Shown here piece by piece: positions 40,553 through 49,297 of a stretch of DNA of 49,297 nucleotides. Positions within the stretch are counted from its first letter, which is position 1. Every line of letters begins with the position of its first letter. The stretch is from the NCBI RefSeq assembly GCF_030649675.1, contig NZ_JAUTDR010000031.1:1-49297 (forward strand). Direction: 5' to 3'. Below the pieces are notes generated by a model. The model did no database searches. It was not told the DNA's origin and was given only the letters and a program-made list of their open reading frames with translations. A program made the translations under genes and the position numbers. The DNA is from Haliea sp. E1-2-M8. Lineage in GTDB: Bacteria; Pseudomonadota; Gammaproteobacteria; Pseudomonadales; Halieaceae.

Positions 40553-40969
40553 TCAGGGTGAGAGGGAGTCCCTTTTGTCAAAATGCAACGCCTGCTCAAA
40601 GCGAGACGTAACATTGACCACCTGGTTGCGCTCTAGCCCGCTTCGCTCACCGATTTTCATGATGGGTCCATTTTTGCGTGTTTCACCGCAATTTTGGTGG
40701 CCAATCGGGCGACCGTAACGCACGGTGCTGACGGAAGTACCATTCTGCAACCACTTCAACCGGATGGTCGTGCATTGGGCCTTCGCATGCCGGGTGCCTT
40801 GCAGGCCGAGCCGCCGCAGGCCATGCAGCAGGACATAGGCGAAGGAAGAGAAGTAGAGTCGTAGCTGATTAGCACGCATCGTTGCCGTGCTCGTGCGGTC
40901 GGCGAACAATCCCAGTTGCTGCTCCTTGATGCGATTCTCCATTTCGCCGCGCACACAATAGGCTAGAAA
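40553..40969 (-). pseudogene. C-terminal stump of an IS1380-family transposase
   Basis: The frame reads YCVRGEMENRIKEQQLGLFA then DRTSTATMRANQLRLYFSSF and HGLRRLGL..TRHAKAQCTTIRLK, the C-terminal region of IS1380-family transposases (RGEMENRIKEQQ, TSTATMRANQ). Homology fades after about LKWLQNG, and the last 60 codons read into unrelated sequence. Everything upstream, including the DD of the catalytic triad, is absent. Confidence 0.75.
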
Positions 40970-41217
40970 TCTCCATGAACCAGGGGAAGTCCAGTCAACG
41001 ATATTTATGTAATGATTGAGTTTATCTCAATCCGCGCCTGACCATTGCAAAGTTACCGCTTGTGAAATATTAGTCCCGCACTGATACAGTAGGAGACAAT
41101 AATTTATGGGTCGAACTTCATCCTGCCAGATTGGCAACAATGATCAAAGCGCCATCAATCTCGGCTTAATAACGAACACTCTTAACACCTACACAGGGGC
41201 ACGACTCACAACCGAGG
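40970..41217. other. spacer, no gene seen
   Basis: An AT-rich stretch. A plus-strand frame from 41106 with AGGAGACAATAATTT before its ATG runs into glcF antisense and has no family features. Confidence 0.35.
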
Positions 41218-42423
41218 TCAGCCGTCAAGCAGCTCAATCCAGTGGCGCACAGGAATATTCGCTTTTCCCGCCAAATGCATCTGGCAACCGATGTTGGCAG
41301 TGACAATCTGTCTTGGCCCGTCGATAGTCAACGCAGCGAGTTTGTTATCCAATAACTGCTGACTGATTCTAGGCTGCAAAATCGAGTAAGTACCCGCTGA
41401 ACCGCAGCACAGATGATTGTCTTTGCTTGCAGCCAACTCCACTCCAACACGGCTCAAAACAGCCTCCACCACGCCACTGAGCTTGAGGGCGTGTTGCAGG
41501 GTACAGGGGCAGTGAACCGCGGTCCTGGGCTGTGCTGCGGGTGCCAGCTGATCCAGGTTCTCCGCCAACAGGACCTCTGAAAGATCCTTGGCTACCTTAC
41601 TGATTCGAGCCGCCTTCTGTGCATACTCCGGATCGTGACGCAGGAGGTGGCCGTACTCCTTTACTGTGGCCCCGCAGCCCGAGGCGCTGATAACGATAGC
41701 CTCAGTCCCGCTCTCGATGGCGGGCCACCAGGCATCGATATTGCGGCGCATGAAGTCCAGACCCTCCCCGTGGGCCGCCAGGTGGTAACTCACCGCTCCG
41801 CAACAACCCGCAGCGGGCGCTTGCGATAGGGTGATACCTAACTTGTCCAACACCCGCGCCGCAGCTGCATTCGTGTTCGGTGTTACAGCGGATTGCACAC
41901 AACCGGCCAGCGCCAGCATGCGCCTGGGATGCGATTGAACCGGCCACGGCAACGAGTGCTGCTTCCGCGGGATGCTGGCTTTAAGGCCAGCGGGCAACAC
42001 TGGCCGCAACCACTGCCCGAGCAACAGCAGGGGCCTGAATCTGGCGGGAAACGGCAACAGCTTGCGCAACGCCCAGCGCGTGAGGCGCGCCCGCAATGGC
42101 CTGGGCAACTGCTGCTCCATGATGCCGCGACCAATGTCAGCCAGGGCACCATAGCGCACTCCGGAAGGGCAGGTTGTCTCGCAACTACGGCAGGTCAAAC
42201 AACGGTCCAGATGGGTTTGTGATGCCTCCGAAATGTCCCCGGTTTCAAGTAACTGTTTAATCAGGTAAATTCGTCCTCGAGGGCCGTCACGCTCGTCGCC
42301 GAGTTCCAGATAGGTTGGACAGGTGGCCGTGCAGAAGCCGCAATGCACACAGGCACGCAGAATTTCTTCTGCCTCCGCAACATCTGCGCGCCCGTGATAT
42401 TTGGGATGGACAATGGTCTGCAT
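41218..42423 (-). CDS. glcF: glycolate oxidase iron-sulfur subunit
   Basis: The protein (401 aa) has two 4Fe-4S ferredoxin motifs, CVHCGFCTATCPTY near residues 23-36 and CLTCRSCETTCPSG near 73-86, and two cysteine-rich CCG domains (GCCGAVSYHLAAHGEG near 215-230; CCGSAGTYS near 345). It is the electron-transfer subunit of GlcDEF, which oxidises glycolate to glyoxylate at the membrane. ATG 42423 is set because family proteins begin MQT; the open frame upstream is antisense of glcE. It is 13 bp after glcE. Confidence 0.95.
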   Translation of the reverse strand: MQTIVHPKYHGRADVAEAEEILRACVHCGFCTATCPTYLELGDERDGPRGRIYLIKQLLETGDISEASQTHLDRCLTCRSCETTCPSGVRYGALADIGRGIMEQQLPRPLRARLTRWALRKLLPFPARFRPLLLLGQWLRPVLPAGLKASIPRKQHSLPWPVQSHPRRMLALAGCVQSAVTPNTNAAAARVLDKLGITLSQAPAAGCCGAVSYHLAAHGEGLDFMRRNIDAWWPAIESGTEAIVISASGCGATVKEYGHLLRHDPEYAQKAARISKVAKDLSEVLLAENLDQLAPAAQPRTAVHCPCTLQHALKLSGVVEAVLSRVGVELAASKDNHLCCGSAGTYSILQPRISQQLLDNKLAALTIDGPRQIVTANIGCQMHLAGKANIPVRHWIELLDG

Positions 42424-42436
42424 GGCTACGCTCCGC

Positions 42437-43504
42437 TTACATCCAGCTGTAAAGCCGCCCTGGATTGAAAATCCGCATCGGATCGAAGGCCTCCTTGAGC
42501 CGTCGATGCAGCGTTTGCAGGGCTGCCGACTGGGTGGAGAATACTTCACCGGCCCTGTCCCCGCCGCGGAACAGAGTGACCTGCCCACCAGCTCGCCCTG
42601 CTTCCCGCTCAAGTTCCGCGCGCTGGAAAGCTCCTCGTAACCAGCGCTGTGCTCCGCCCCAATCGAACCGCCAATCGGCTCCATCTCGCCAGTGGGGCGC
42701 CGCGGGATTGACCGAGAAGCGCCACAGGGGCTCTCCGTCAACAAAGAAGGGCTGCCGCTGATCCCTCAGGTCGCGCCAAAAATTACTTTCGTGCTGCAGC
42801 ACTTCCCCGCCCCAGCGGCTAGCGGTGCCTGCCACGGCGGCCTGCACACCCGCCAGCCGCAGGTACAACTGGCCATCCTGCCAGCATGCCCCTGCAAGTG
42901 GCCGGGGCCGACCAGCCAAGGTGTTCATCTCAACAATTGCCCGGGCAGCATCCATTTCCTTTACCAGCGTCATGCTGGCAGCGGGCCTCGGCATGACTTT
43001 CAGGCTGATTTCGGTGATGATACCCAAGCTGCCGAGGGCGCCCGCCTGAGCGCGCGAGACGTCGTAGCCAGCCACGTTCTTCATGACCTGGCCACCAAAG
43101 CGCAGATGCTCTCCCCGGCCATTGACCAGACGAATTCCCAACACAGCATCCCGCACCGAGCCATTCCAAGGGCGCGCCGGCCCTGACTGGTTGCAGGCCA
43201 GTGTGCCGCCCAAGGTGGCGCCGCCGGCGAAATGCGGTGGGTCAAAGGCCAGCATCTGGCCCTGCTGCGCCAGAGTGTCCTCAATCTCCTGCAGCGGTGT
43301 ACCAGCGCGGGCGGTAAGCACCAGCTCCACGGGTTCATAGCTGACGATGCCCCGGTGCCGGCCTGCATCAATACGCGCATCGGCTGCTGCCTCCCTGCCG
43401 ATAAACCGCTTGCTGCCGCCACCGACGATCTCCAGAGTGCTGCCGTCGGTGCGGGCACAGTTGACCTGTTCGATCAACTCCTGCGTGACATCATGCTTGC
43501 TCAT
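42437..43504 (-). CDS. glcE: glycolate oxidase FAD-binding subunit GlcE
   Basis: The protein (355 aa) has an FAD-binding PCMH fold: EIVGGGSKRFIG near residues 26-37, EYTLTAR-like VLTARAGTPLQEIE near 64-77, GATLGGTLACNQSGPARPWN near 97-116, and DVSRAQAGALGSLGIITEIS near 150-170. The second FAD/substrate domain is shorter than in GlcD, as usual. ATG 43504 lies within the end of glcD (14-bp overlap) with GGAGGG directly upstream; 43531 is a possible longer start. Confidence 0.93.
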   Translation of the reverse strand: MSKHDVTQELIEQVNCARTDGSTLEIVGGGSKRFIGREAAADARIDAGRHRGIVSYEPVELVLTARAGTPLQEIEDTLAQQGQMLAFDPPHFAGGATLGGTLACNQSGPARPWNGSVRDAVLGIRLVNGRGEHLRFGGQVMKNVAGYDVSRAQAGALGSLGIITEISLKVMPRPAASMTLVKEMDAARAIVEMNTLAGRPRPLAGACWQDGQLYLRLAGVQAAVAGTASRWGGEVLQHESNFWRDLRDQRQPFFVDGEPLWRFSVNPAAPHWRDGADWRFDWGGAQRWLRGAFQRAELEREAGRAGGQVTLFRGGDRAGEVFSTQSAALQTLHRRLKEAFDPMRIFNPGRLYSWM

Positions 43505-44975
43505 ATCCCTCCGGATGCTGGCGGGCAACATGGCCTCGGCCCGGATCGAGGGCGCGATATTCCTGACAATTTTTTAGTACCGGAATGCCCTTACCCGGGT
43601 TGAGCGTGCCGGCGGGGTCGAATGCGGCCTTGACCCCGTGAAACTGGGCGATCTCCAGCGGGCTGAACTGCACGCTCATCTGGGGTAGCTTCTCGACACC
43701 CACCCCGTGTTCACCGGTGATGCAGCCGCCCACCGCCACACACAGCTCTAGAATCCTGCCGCCAAACTCCTCGGCCTTGTCAAATTCCCCAGGTTTGCTG
43801 GCGTCGAAAAGAATCAGCGGATGCAAATTGCCGTCTCCGGCGTGGAAGACGTTGGCCACCCGCAGGCCGTAATGCTCAGACATGTGCTGCATTTCGGTAA
43901 GCACGTGAGCAAGCTCGCCGCGGGGAATGGTACCGTCCATGCAGTAATAATCTGGAGAGATACGCCCGACCGCCGGGAACGCAGACTTACGCCCTTTCCA
44001 CAGCAGTGCCCGTTCATCCTCGTCGCGGGAAACCCGCGTCAGGGTCGCTCCCAGGGACAGGAACAGCTGCTCGATACGCGTAATGTGGTCTGCCACCTCC
44101 TCCACTGTGCCATCCACCTCGCAGAGCAGCAAGGCCTGGGCATCGATGGGGTAGCCCGCCTTGGCAAACGCCTCCGCAGCTACGATGGCGTGACTGTCCA
44201 TCATTTCCAGGCCGGCGGGAATTACGCCTTGGGCAATGACCGCGCTGACCGCGTCACCCGCCGCCTTCACGCTGTCAAAAGCCGCCATCACCACCCGCGC
44301 CTGTTCGGGCACTGGCAACAGGCGCACGGTAACCTCGGTGATTACCCCGAGTAGGCCTTCGGAGCCGGTAATCAGAGCCATCAGGTCGATGCCCGCGCAA
44401 TCCAGTCCCTCTGAGCCCAACCTGACAAGCTCGCCTTCCACAGTGACCAACTCGACACTCAGCAGGTTATGCACTGTGAGGCCGTATTTAAGGCAGTGCA
44501 CACCACCGGAATTCTCCGCCACGTTGCCGCCGATCGTGCAAGCGATCTGGGAAGACGGATCTGGCCCGTAATAGAGCCCGTACTGGGCCGCCGCCTCGCT
44601 GATGGCCAGGTTGCGTACACCAGGCTGCAACCGAGCCGTACGTGCCAGTGGGTCGATATCCAGAACGTGTTTGAACTTGGCCAGGGAAAGCACGACGGCA
44701 TCCTCGCGCGGCATGGCGCCGGCGGAAAGACCGGTACCGGCTCCTCGCGGGATCACCGGCACGCCCCGTTGGTGGCAGATCTGCATCGCCCGCTGTACTT
44801 GCGCAACCGTTTCCGGCAGTAACACAATGAGAGGCATCGCGCAGTACATGGACAAGCCATCGCATTCGTAGGGTCGCTGGGTTTCAGCATCGACAATGAC
44901 GTATTCGGGATCGATGAATGCACGAAATTCCTTGGTAAGTTCTTCAGCCAGTACAAAGTAATGAGAGGCAACCAT
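43491..44975 (-). CDS. glcD: glycolate oxidase subunit GlcD (FAD-linked)
   Basis: The protein (494 aa) is the FAD-linked catalytic subunit. VIPRGAGTGLSAGAMP near residues 78-93, IGGNVAENSGGVHCLKYG near 146-163, GSEGLLGVITEVTVRLLP near 205-222, and HAGDGNLHP near 380 followed by GEHGVGVEK near 428 are FAD and substrate-site motifs of the GlcD/D-lactate dehydrogenase group. It converts glycolate to glyoxylate together with GlcE and GlcF. ATG 44975 is chosen; the frame remains open upstream through the broken glcG-like gene. Confidence 0.95.
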   Translation of the reverse strand: MVASHYFVLAEELTKEFRAFIDPEYVIVDAETQRPYECDGLSMYCAMPLIVLLPETVAQVQRAMQICHQRGVPVIPRGAGTGLSAGAMPREDAVVLSLAKFKHVLDIDPLARTARLQPGVRNLAISEAAAQYGLYYGPDPSSQIACTIGGNVAENSGGVHCLKYGLTVHNLLSVELVTVEGELVRLGSEGLDCAGIDLMALITGSEGLLGVITEVTVRLLPVPEQARVVMAAFDSVKAAGDAVSAVIAQGVIPAGLEMMDSHAIVAAEAFAKAGYPIDAQALLLCEVDGTVEEVADHITRIEQLFLSLGATLTRVSRDEDERALLWKGRKSAFPAVGRISPDYYCMDGTIPRGELAHVLTEMQHMSEHYGLRVANVFHAGDGNLHPLILFDASKPGEFDKAEEFGGRILELCVAVGGCITGEHGVGVEKLPQMSVQFSPLEIAQFHGVKAAFDPAGTLNPGKGIPVLKNCQEYRALDPGRGHVARQHPEGYEQA

Positions 44976-44998
44976 GATCGCGAATCCCCGCCGGCAAT

Positions 44999-45381
44999 TC
45001 AGTAAAGCTGTACCACAAAGAGATCGACACCCTCCAGGACGCATTCCACGTCCCGGACCGACGCACCAGATTTCAAGCCGAACCTCCAGCCACTCCGCCG
45101 CCAATCACCACTGGCCGGCCCCCAAAAACGGTACCGATGCGGCCATACACATCGGTATGAATGCTAAATGCCAGGGTCCCGTGCACACAGTCCGTATTGC
45201 CGCCATGGGTAGCTTTGCGTGCAACGGCACCGGTAAACACCTTGTCGTTGGCCATGGTGATTCTGGTCACTTTGTGAACATCGATGCGATCTAGAGCAAC
45301 CAAATCACCCAGTGCATAGGCGATGGAAATACGTAGGGGCTCCCCAATCTCGACGGACTTACGCCGCGCGCCTTCGATCAT
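44999..45381 (-). pseudogene. GlcG/DUF336-like heme-binding protein gene, frameshifted
   Basis: From ATG 45381 the frame reads MIEGARRKSVEIGEPLRISI, then LVALDRIDVHKVTRITMAND, HGTLAFSIHTDVYGRIGTVF and GGRPVVIGGGVAGGSA before a stop near 45076. One base out of frame the expected C-terminal helix follows (KSGASVRDVECVLEGVDLF and a stop at 44999). Together they make a DUF336 protein of normal length. This family (GlcG/HbpS) usually accompanies glycolate operons and binds heme or degrades it. The single frame change could be real inactivation or a base-call error; the flanking genes are intact. Confidence 0.7.
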
Positions 45382-45439
45382 AATCCTGAATTCAGCATTG
45401 AATCACGTTCTAACTCTTTGGGAGAATAAACATTCGAAA

Positions 45440-47611
45440 TCATGCCTTCATTTCACGGCGTCGGGCGTGCAGCACAGGTTCGGTGTAGCCATTGGGTTGC
45501 TCGCAGCCCTTGAAAACCAGGTCACAGGCTGCCTGGAAGGCGACACCGTCATAAGCTGGCGCCATCGGATTGTAGGCTGGGTCACCCACATTTTGGGCGT
45601 CTACCACGCGCGCCATAGACTTGAGGGTGTCCATCATCTGCGCCTCGGTACAAATGCCGTGGCGCAACCAGTTTGCCAGGTGCTGGGACGAGATGCGGAG
45701 CGTAGCGCGATCCTCCATAAGCCCCGTATTGTTGATGTCCAGCACCTTTGAGCAACCGATTCCTTGATCAATCCAGTGCACCACGTAGCCCAGCAAGCCC
45801 TGGGCGTTATTATCTAGCTCCGCCTGAATTTGCTCCGCCGATAGCGTGCTTTCCAGCAGCAGCGGCGGCGTCAATATGGCGTCGATACTGGCTCGCTGAC
45901 GTGATTGGAGTGCCTCCTGCCGCCCGACCACTGCGACGGTGTGATAATGGGTGGCGTGCAGCACCGCCGCCGTGGGTGAAGGTACCCAGGCGCAACTAGC
46001 ACCTGCCTGCGGATGACCCTGCTTGATCGCCAGCATTTGCGCCATTTCATCGGGCATGGCCCACATTCCCTTGCCTATCTGGGCTTTGCCCTGCAAACCG
46101 CAGGCAAGGCCAATATCCACATTCCAATCCTCGTAGGCCAGAATCCAGGGATGACGCTTGATTTGCTCCTTCGGTAGAAAGGGCCCGGCTTCCATGCTGG
46201 TGTGGATTTCGTCTCCGGTACGATCGAGGAAACCGGTATTGATAAACACCAGACGCTCACTTACGGCGCGGATACACTCTTTTAGGTTCACCGTGGTGCG
46301 GCGCTCTTCATCCATCACACCCACCTTGATGGTATTTCGCGCTAGCCCCAGGGCATCCTCAACCCTACCAAACAAGGTGTTAGTGAATGCCACCTCATCG
46401 GGACCATGCATTTTGGGTTTAACAATGTAGAGACTACCGGTGCGGCTGTTGACTGACTTGTCGTTACCCTTCAAGTCGTGTAGGGCGGCCAGCGTCGTCA
46501 CCACTGCATCCATGATACCCTCCGGAATTTCCTTGCCATCCCGATCGAGAACTGCTTCGGTCGTCATCAGGTGGCCTACGTTGCGTACCAGCAGCAGACT
46601 TCGGCCATGAAGAGTCACTTCCTCACCATCGACAGACGTGTAATAACGATCCCCGTTGAGGACGCGAGTCATCTCCTTTCCATCCTTGACAAAGGTATCG
46701 CTCAAAGTACCTTTCATCAGACCCAGCCAGTTGCGGTAAACCTGCACTTTGTCTTGAGCATCGACAGCGGCTACCGAATCCTCACAATCCTGGATGGTGG
46801 ACACGGCGGCTTCGAGAATCACATCCTTGACTCCTGCCAAGGCGAGTTTACCGATAGGGTGATCCCTATTGATCTGCAACTCGATATGCAAACCGTTATT
46901 CACCAGCAACAAACTGTCTGGACTTTCGTCCCCAACATAGCCAACCAACTGCGCCGGATTCTGCAGACCGGTGTTGCCACGCTCGCCCAGAGATACAACC
47001 ATCGTCTTGCGACCGTTTACATCGTCCAGCGAATAAGCTGTGACCTCAGAGTGGCTACCATCTTTCAGAGGAATTGCCTGATCCAAGAAGGCCTGTGTCC
47101 AGGCAATCACCTGCAGGCCACGTCTGGTGTTGAATGTATCGCCCCGCTCGCAACCATCGTTCTCAGCTATCGCATCGGTTCCGTAGAGCGCATCGTAAAG
47201 GCTGCCCCATCGCGCATTGGCCGCGTTCAGTGCAAATCGAGCATTGCTGACAGGTACCACCAACTGTGGACCAGCTATCCGGCAGATTTCCGCGTCCACA
47301 TTCTCGGTAGCAAGCGTAAAATCCGTCCCTTCCGGCACTAGGTATCCAATCGATTCAAGCATCTCACGATACACCGTCATATCCAGCGGACGCTGGGGGT
47401 GTGCGCGGTACCATTGGTCCATCTGCGCCTGGATTTTGTCCCGCTTAAGTAGTAGCTCCTGGTTGACAGGTGCGAGCTCGTGCACGATGCCAGCAAACTG
47501 ACGCCAGAATTGTTCGGGCTCAATAGCCGTGCCCGGCAGCATCTCCTCCTCAATCATCCTGGCTAGGCTCTCCACAACCTGCAGGCCGCCGCGGTTCACT
47601 CGGGTATTCAT
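45440..47611 (-). CDS. glcB: malate synthase G
   Basis: The protein (723 aa) condenses glyoxylate with acetyl-CoA to give malate. The long single-chain G isoform is indicated by length and by conserved blocks: [13 protein letters not shown] near 118-130, [12 protein letters not shown] near 300, [15 protein letters not shown] near 335, [18 protein letters not shown] near 365-382, and [17 protein letters not shown] near 525 with the Cys that is oxidised in some homologues. ATG 47611 is chosen because family proteins begin near NTRV..GGLQV. It is first in the minus-strand glc operon and divergent from glcC. Confidence 0.95.
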   Translation of the reverse strand: MNTRVNRGGLQVVESLARMIEEEMLPGTAIEPEQFWRQFAGIVHELAPVNQELLLKRDKIQAQMDQWYRAHPQRPLDMTVYREMLESIGYLVPEGTDFTLATENVDAEICRIAGPQLVVPVSNARFALNAANARWGSLYDALYGTDAIAENDGCERGDTFNTRRGLQVIAWTQAFLDQAIPLKDGSHSEVTAYSLDDVNGRKTMVVSLGERGNTGLQNPAQLVGYVGDESPDSLLLVNNGLHIELQINRDHPIGKLALAGVKDVILEAAVSTIQDCEDSVAAVDAQDKVQVYRNWLGLMKGTLSDTFVKDGKEMTRVLNGDRYYTSVDGEEVTLHGRSLLLVRNVGHLMTTEAVLDRDGKEIPEGIMDAVVTTLAALHDLKGNDKSVNSRTGSLYIVKPKMHGPDEVAFTNTLFGRVEDALGLARNTIKVGVMDEERRTTVNLKECIRAVSERLVFINTGFLDRTGDEIHTSMEAGPFLPKEQIKRHPWILAYEDWNVDIGLACGLQGKAQIGKGMWAMPDEMAQMLAIKQGHPQAGASCAWVPSPTAAVLHATHYHTVAVVGRQEALQSRQRASIDAILTPPLLLESTLSAEQIQAELDNNAQGLLGYVVHWIDQGIGCSKVLDINNTGLMEDRATLRISSQHLANWLRHGICTEAQMMDTLKSMARVVDAQNVGDPAYNPMAPAYDGVAFQAACDLVFKGCEQPNGYTEPVLHARRREMKA

Positions 47612-47681
47612 AACACTCGACTCTCCATTATGCATTCTTGACTGAAGGTCATGTCTTGCCTGCGCCGATCATCTCGCTAAA

Positions 47682-47693
47682 ACTGGTAACAGT
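47682..47693. promoter_or_regulatory. candidate GlcC operator, partial copy
   Basis: ACTGGTAACAGT repeats the left arm of the perfect palindrome at 47708-47722 and has a degenerate right arm. Confidence 0.4.
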
Positions 47694-47707
47694 CGAGCGA
47701 CAAACAC

Positions 47708-47722
47708 ACTGGTACTACCAGT
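47708..47722. promoter_or_regulatory. candidate GlcC operator
   Basis: ACTGGTA-C-TACCAGT is a perfect 7-bp inverted repeat with one central base, in the 202-bp space between glcB and glcC. The TGGTA/TACCA arms are those of GntR/FCD operators. Confidence 0.65.
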
Positions 47723-47813
47723 TTACTGTGATTAATTATGTTTTTGCTTTCTAAAAAACTTCTATATCAATGAGTTATGATAACGTAAATTCCGCCTCTC
47801 AACAGAGATCAAA

Positions 47814-48593
47814 ATGGTAGAACCAGCTAGAACAGCGCCATCGAAACCCGCCTCGCTGTCCGAGTCGCTGACGCGGCGACTGGAAGATCTGATCCTCGAC
47901 GGAACCCTCAAGCCTGGTGGAAAAGTCCCCTCCGAGAGGCAGCTCTCGGAGCGGCTGGGGGTGTCACGCAATAGTCTCCGCGAAGCGCTCAAGATGCTGC
48001 GCGGGCGCGGGCTGATCGAAACCCGCCATGGCCAGGGCTCGGTAGTCACCGGATTGGTGCCGCGATTACACCAAGAGGGCCCACTGATGCTACTCTACCA
48101 AGAGCATCCCCGCATTCTGTACGACTTGCTCGAAGTCCGCGAACTCCTTGAAGGCCGCGCCGCCTTCCTGGCAGCTGAGCGGGCAAGAGAGATAGATTTA
48201 AACCGAATTGCCCACGCTTTCCGGGCCCTCGAGGCCCCCCCTCACGACACTGATCCGGAAGAGGTCGCGCGCTGCGATCACGCCTTTCACCAGTCCATCT
48301 ACGAGGCATCCAACAATCCGGTACTAATACACACACTGGAAAGCCTGCTTCAACCGATGCGCCAGTCGGTGGTGGCTTCCGTCAAGAACCTATACCACCG
48401 CACCGCTTCCAAAAAACAGATTGACCGCCACCACCGACAAATTTACCACGCCATTGTAGGCCGCCAACCAGAGTGGGCCGAGAAGGCCGCCAGAGCACAC
48501 ATACGCGATATACGTTCACGCCTGCAGGAAATTGAAAAAGAGGAACAGCGGCTGGATCGCTCAACCAGTTGGGAGCGCATGATCGGCTCATGA
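47814..48593 (+). CDS. glcC: GntR-family (FCD) regulator of the glycolate operon
   Basis: The protein (259 aa) has a winged helix-turn-helix (KVPSERQLSERLGVSRNSLREALKML-type segment, residues about 38-63; RGLIETRHGQGSVV) and an FCD domain (LLEVRELLEGRAAFLAAERA; DHAFHQSIYEASNNPVLIH; HHRQIYHAIVGRQPEWAEKA). GlcC activates glc genes in response to glycolate. Here it is divergent from glcB with a palindromic operator between. The C-terminal tail is charged. Related PdhR/LldR regulators are the alternative, but context favours GlcC. Confidence 0.85.
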   Translation: MVEPARTAPSKPASLSESLTRRLEDLILDGTLKPGGKVPSERQLSERLGVSRNSLREALKMLRGRGLIETRHGQGSVVTGLVPRLHQEGPLMLLYQEHPRILYDLLEVRELLEGRAAFLAAERAREIDLNRIAHAFRALEAPPHDTDPEEVARCDHAFHQSIYEASNNPVLIHTLESLLQPMRQSVVASVKNLYHRTASKKQIDRHHRQIYHAIVGRQPEWAEKAARAHIRDIRSRLQEIEKEEQRLDRSTSWERMIGS

Positions 48594-48796
48594 ACTTTTC
48601 GCCAAAGCGAGGGTACATGCTACTGTTTTATCAACGAGGGACCTCCCTACACACAAGCGTAACAGGCAGTGCGAACGACCGAAGGTCGAAGCGGGAAAAG
48701 CCGAGGCCGCAAACCAATAAAGAGGTAAACGAAAATTGCTTTTCACCGCCAGCATAGCAAATGATAGTGACGCCGGAATCCCGTCCCTCTGTCCTT
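48594..48796. other. spacer, no gene seen
   Basis: No coding signal. The part around 48690-48720 may already be IS30 5' end sequence. Confidence 0.3.
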
Positions 48797-49238
48797 TGTA
48801 TCACTTGCACGCGCGGATCTTGTACACCTTACTCGCCGTCTTGGACGAAGTCCGTCGACAATTTCACGGGGGCGGACTCGTAACGCTGCAACTCGTGCCG
48901 GCCGGCTCAAGTATCGCGCTTCAGTTGCGCAGTGGAAAGCGGAACTGATTGCCAAAAGACTGAAGCCGGCGAAACTGGTGACTAACCCGCAATTGCGCGA
49001 ATACGTACAATAGCGCTGGGGGGGTAAGGTTCAGGACGCAGATGGCCGTGAGATTGTCGGGCCTCGGCAGGCACCGTTCAAAGGTCGAAGCAAACCCCAT
49101 CGCGGCGACCGTAAATGGGTCAATGGCTGGTCGTCTGAGCAGATTTCCAATCGACTGCAGATATATTTCCCAGATGACGAATCCATGGGCATCTCTCACG
49201 AAAGCATATACCAAGCTCTCTATATTCAGGAGCTATAA
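48797..49238 (+). pseudogene. IS30-family transposase fragment with internal stop
   Basis: One frame gives LTRRLGRSPSTISRGRTRNA (the IS30 helix-turn-helix), YRASVAQWKAELIAKRLKPA, then TAG after REYVQ near 49011-49013, then KPHRGDRKWVNGWSSEQISN and DESMGISHESIYQALYIQ. The homology ends there at TAA 49236-49238, before the DDE core. The Glu of the usual STISRE motif is Gly. The fragment is dead through both truncation and the nonsense codon. Confidence 0.8.
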
Positions 49239-49297
49239 CCAAAAGTGGTGTTTGAGGGTTTGAAAAAAGGCGGCGTATCTGGTTGATTTGTTATCGC

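Noticed and set aside
42437-42744. N-terminal extension of the glcF frame
   Set aside because: The extension is antisense-frame sequence of glcE; the GlcF family begins at the ATG at 42423.
46571-47341. 256-codon plus-strand ORF
   Set aside because: It is antisense to glcB.
1-49297. CRISPR array, tRNA or rRNA gene, replication origin
   Set aside because: No regularly spaced repeats, cloverleaf-like segments or rRNA sequence were seen on either strand; short or degenerate cases could have been missed by eye.

Overview
The window reads as gammaproteobacterial DNA, probably from a marine or Cellvibrionales-like heterotroph. The reasons are an HexR-type RpiR regulator divergent from gap, a glcBDEF glycolate operon with a divergent GlcC, a NAD-dependent formate dehydrogenase operon (fdsGBA-fdhD-fdsD), and a TonB receptor of the type common in oligotrophic marine bacteria. 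The assignment is inference; there is no rRNA, tRNA or core marker in the window.

Layout. (1) 0-6 kb is an eroded central-metabolism locus. Intact gap and hexR sit between a C-terminal stump of glucokinase (glk) and a frameshifted stump of KDPG aldolase (eda), with a frameshifted IS5-family element on one side and an IS481-family stump on the other. (2) 6-12.3 kb holds a dead IS3-family element and then an intact four-gene operon of the tetronate (L-threonate/D-erythronate) type: 6PGDH-family dehydrogenase, Rid-family protein, OtnK-like kinase, OtnC-like decarboxylase. It ends in IS3 and IS5 scraps. (3) 12.3-34.2 kb is a catabolic island of about 22 kb without a recognisable transposase. A kinase and an unusual enolase paralogue (minus strand) are divergent from a plus-strand operon of DUF1636 protein, alpha/beta hydrolase, MhpD-like hydratase, amidohydrolase, 2-hydroxyacid dehydrogenase and LacI regulator. 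A second, minus-strand set carries a TonB receptor, amidohydrolase, alpha/beta hydrolase, amidase, TauE/SafE transporter, nucleoside-symporter-like MFS protein and FAH-family protein. A third set has another amidohydrolase and another FAH protein, with a divergent GntR regulator. (4) 34.4-40.5 kb is the formate dehydrogenase operon, visibly richer in G+C than the island. (5) 41.2-48.6 kb is the glycolate/glyoxylate operon glcB-(broken glcG-like)-glcD-glcE-glcF with glcC divergent. IS1380 and IS30 stumps lie between and after these.

How the genes work together. The island looks like a complete import-and-dismantle pathway: outer-membrane uptake (TonB receptor), inner-membrane transport (MFS), C-N bond hydrolysis (three paralogous metal-dependent amidohydrolases and one Ser-Ser-Lys amidase), ester or lactone hydrolysis (two alpha/beta hydrolases), FAH-fold steps on 2-oxo acids (three), and hydroxyacid oxidation. 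Each of the three amidohydrolases has its own FAH-fold partner in the same set, the strongest hint that this is one pathway with three variants of the same two-step unit. The substrate cannot be read from sequence. The enolase paralogue has Ala in place of an otherwise invariant active-site His and Asp in place of a Glu, and is paired with an APH-fold kinase, so it may be a new dehydratase or lyase. Candidate operators shared between parts of the island suggest common control by LacI- and GntR-family regulators.
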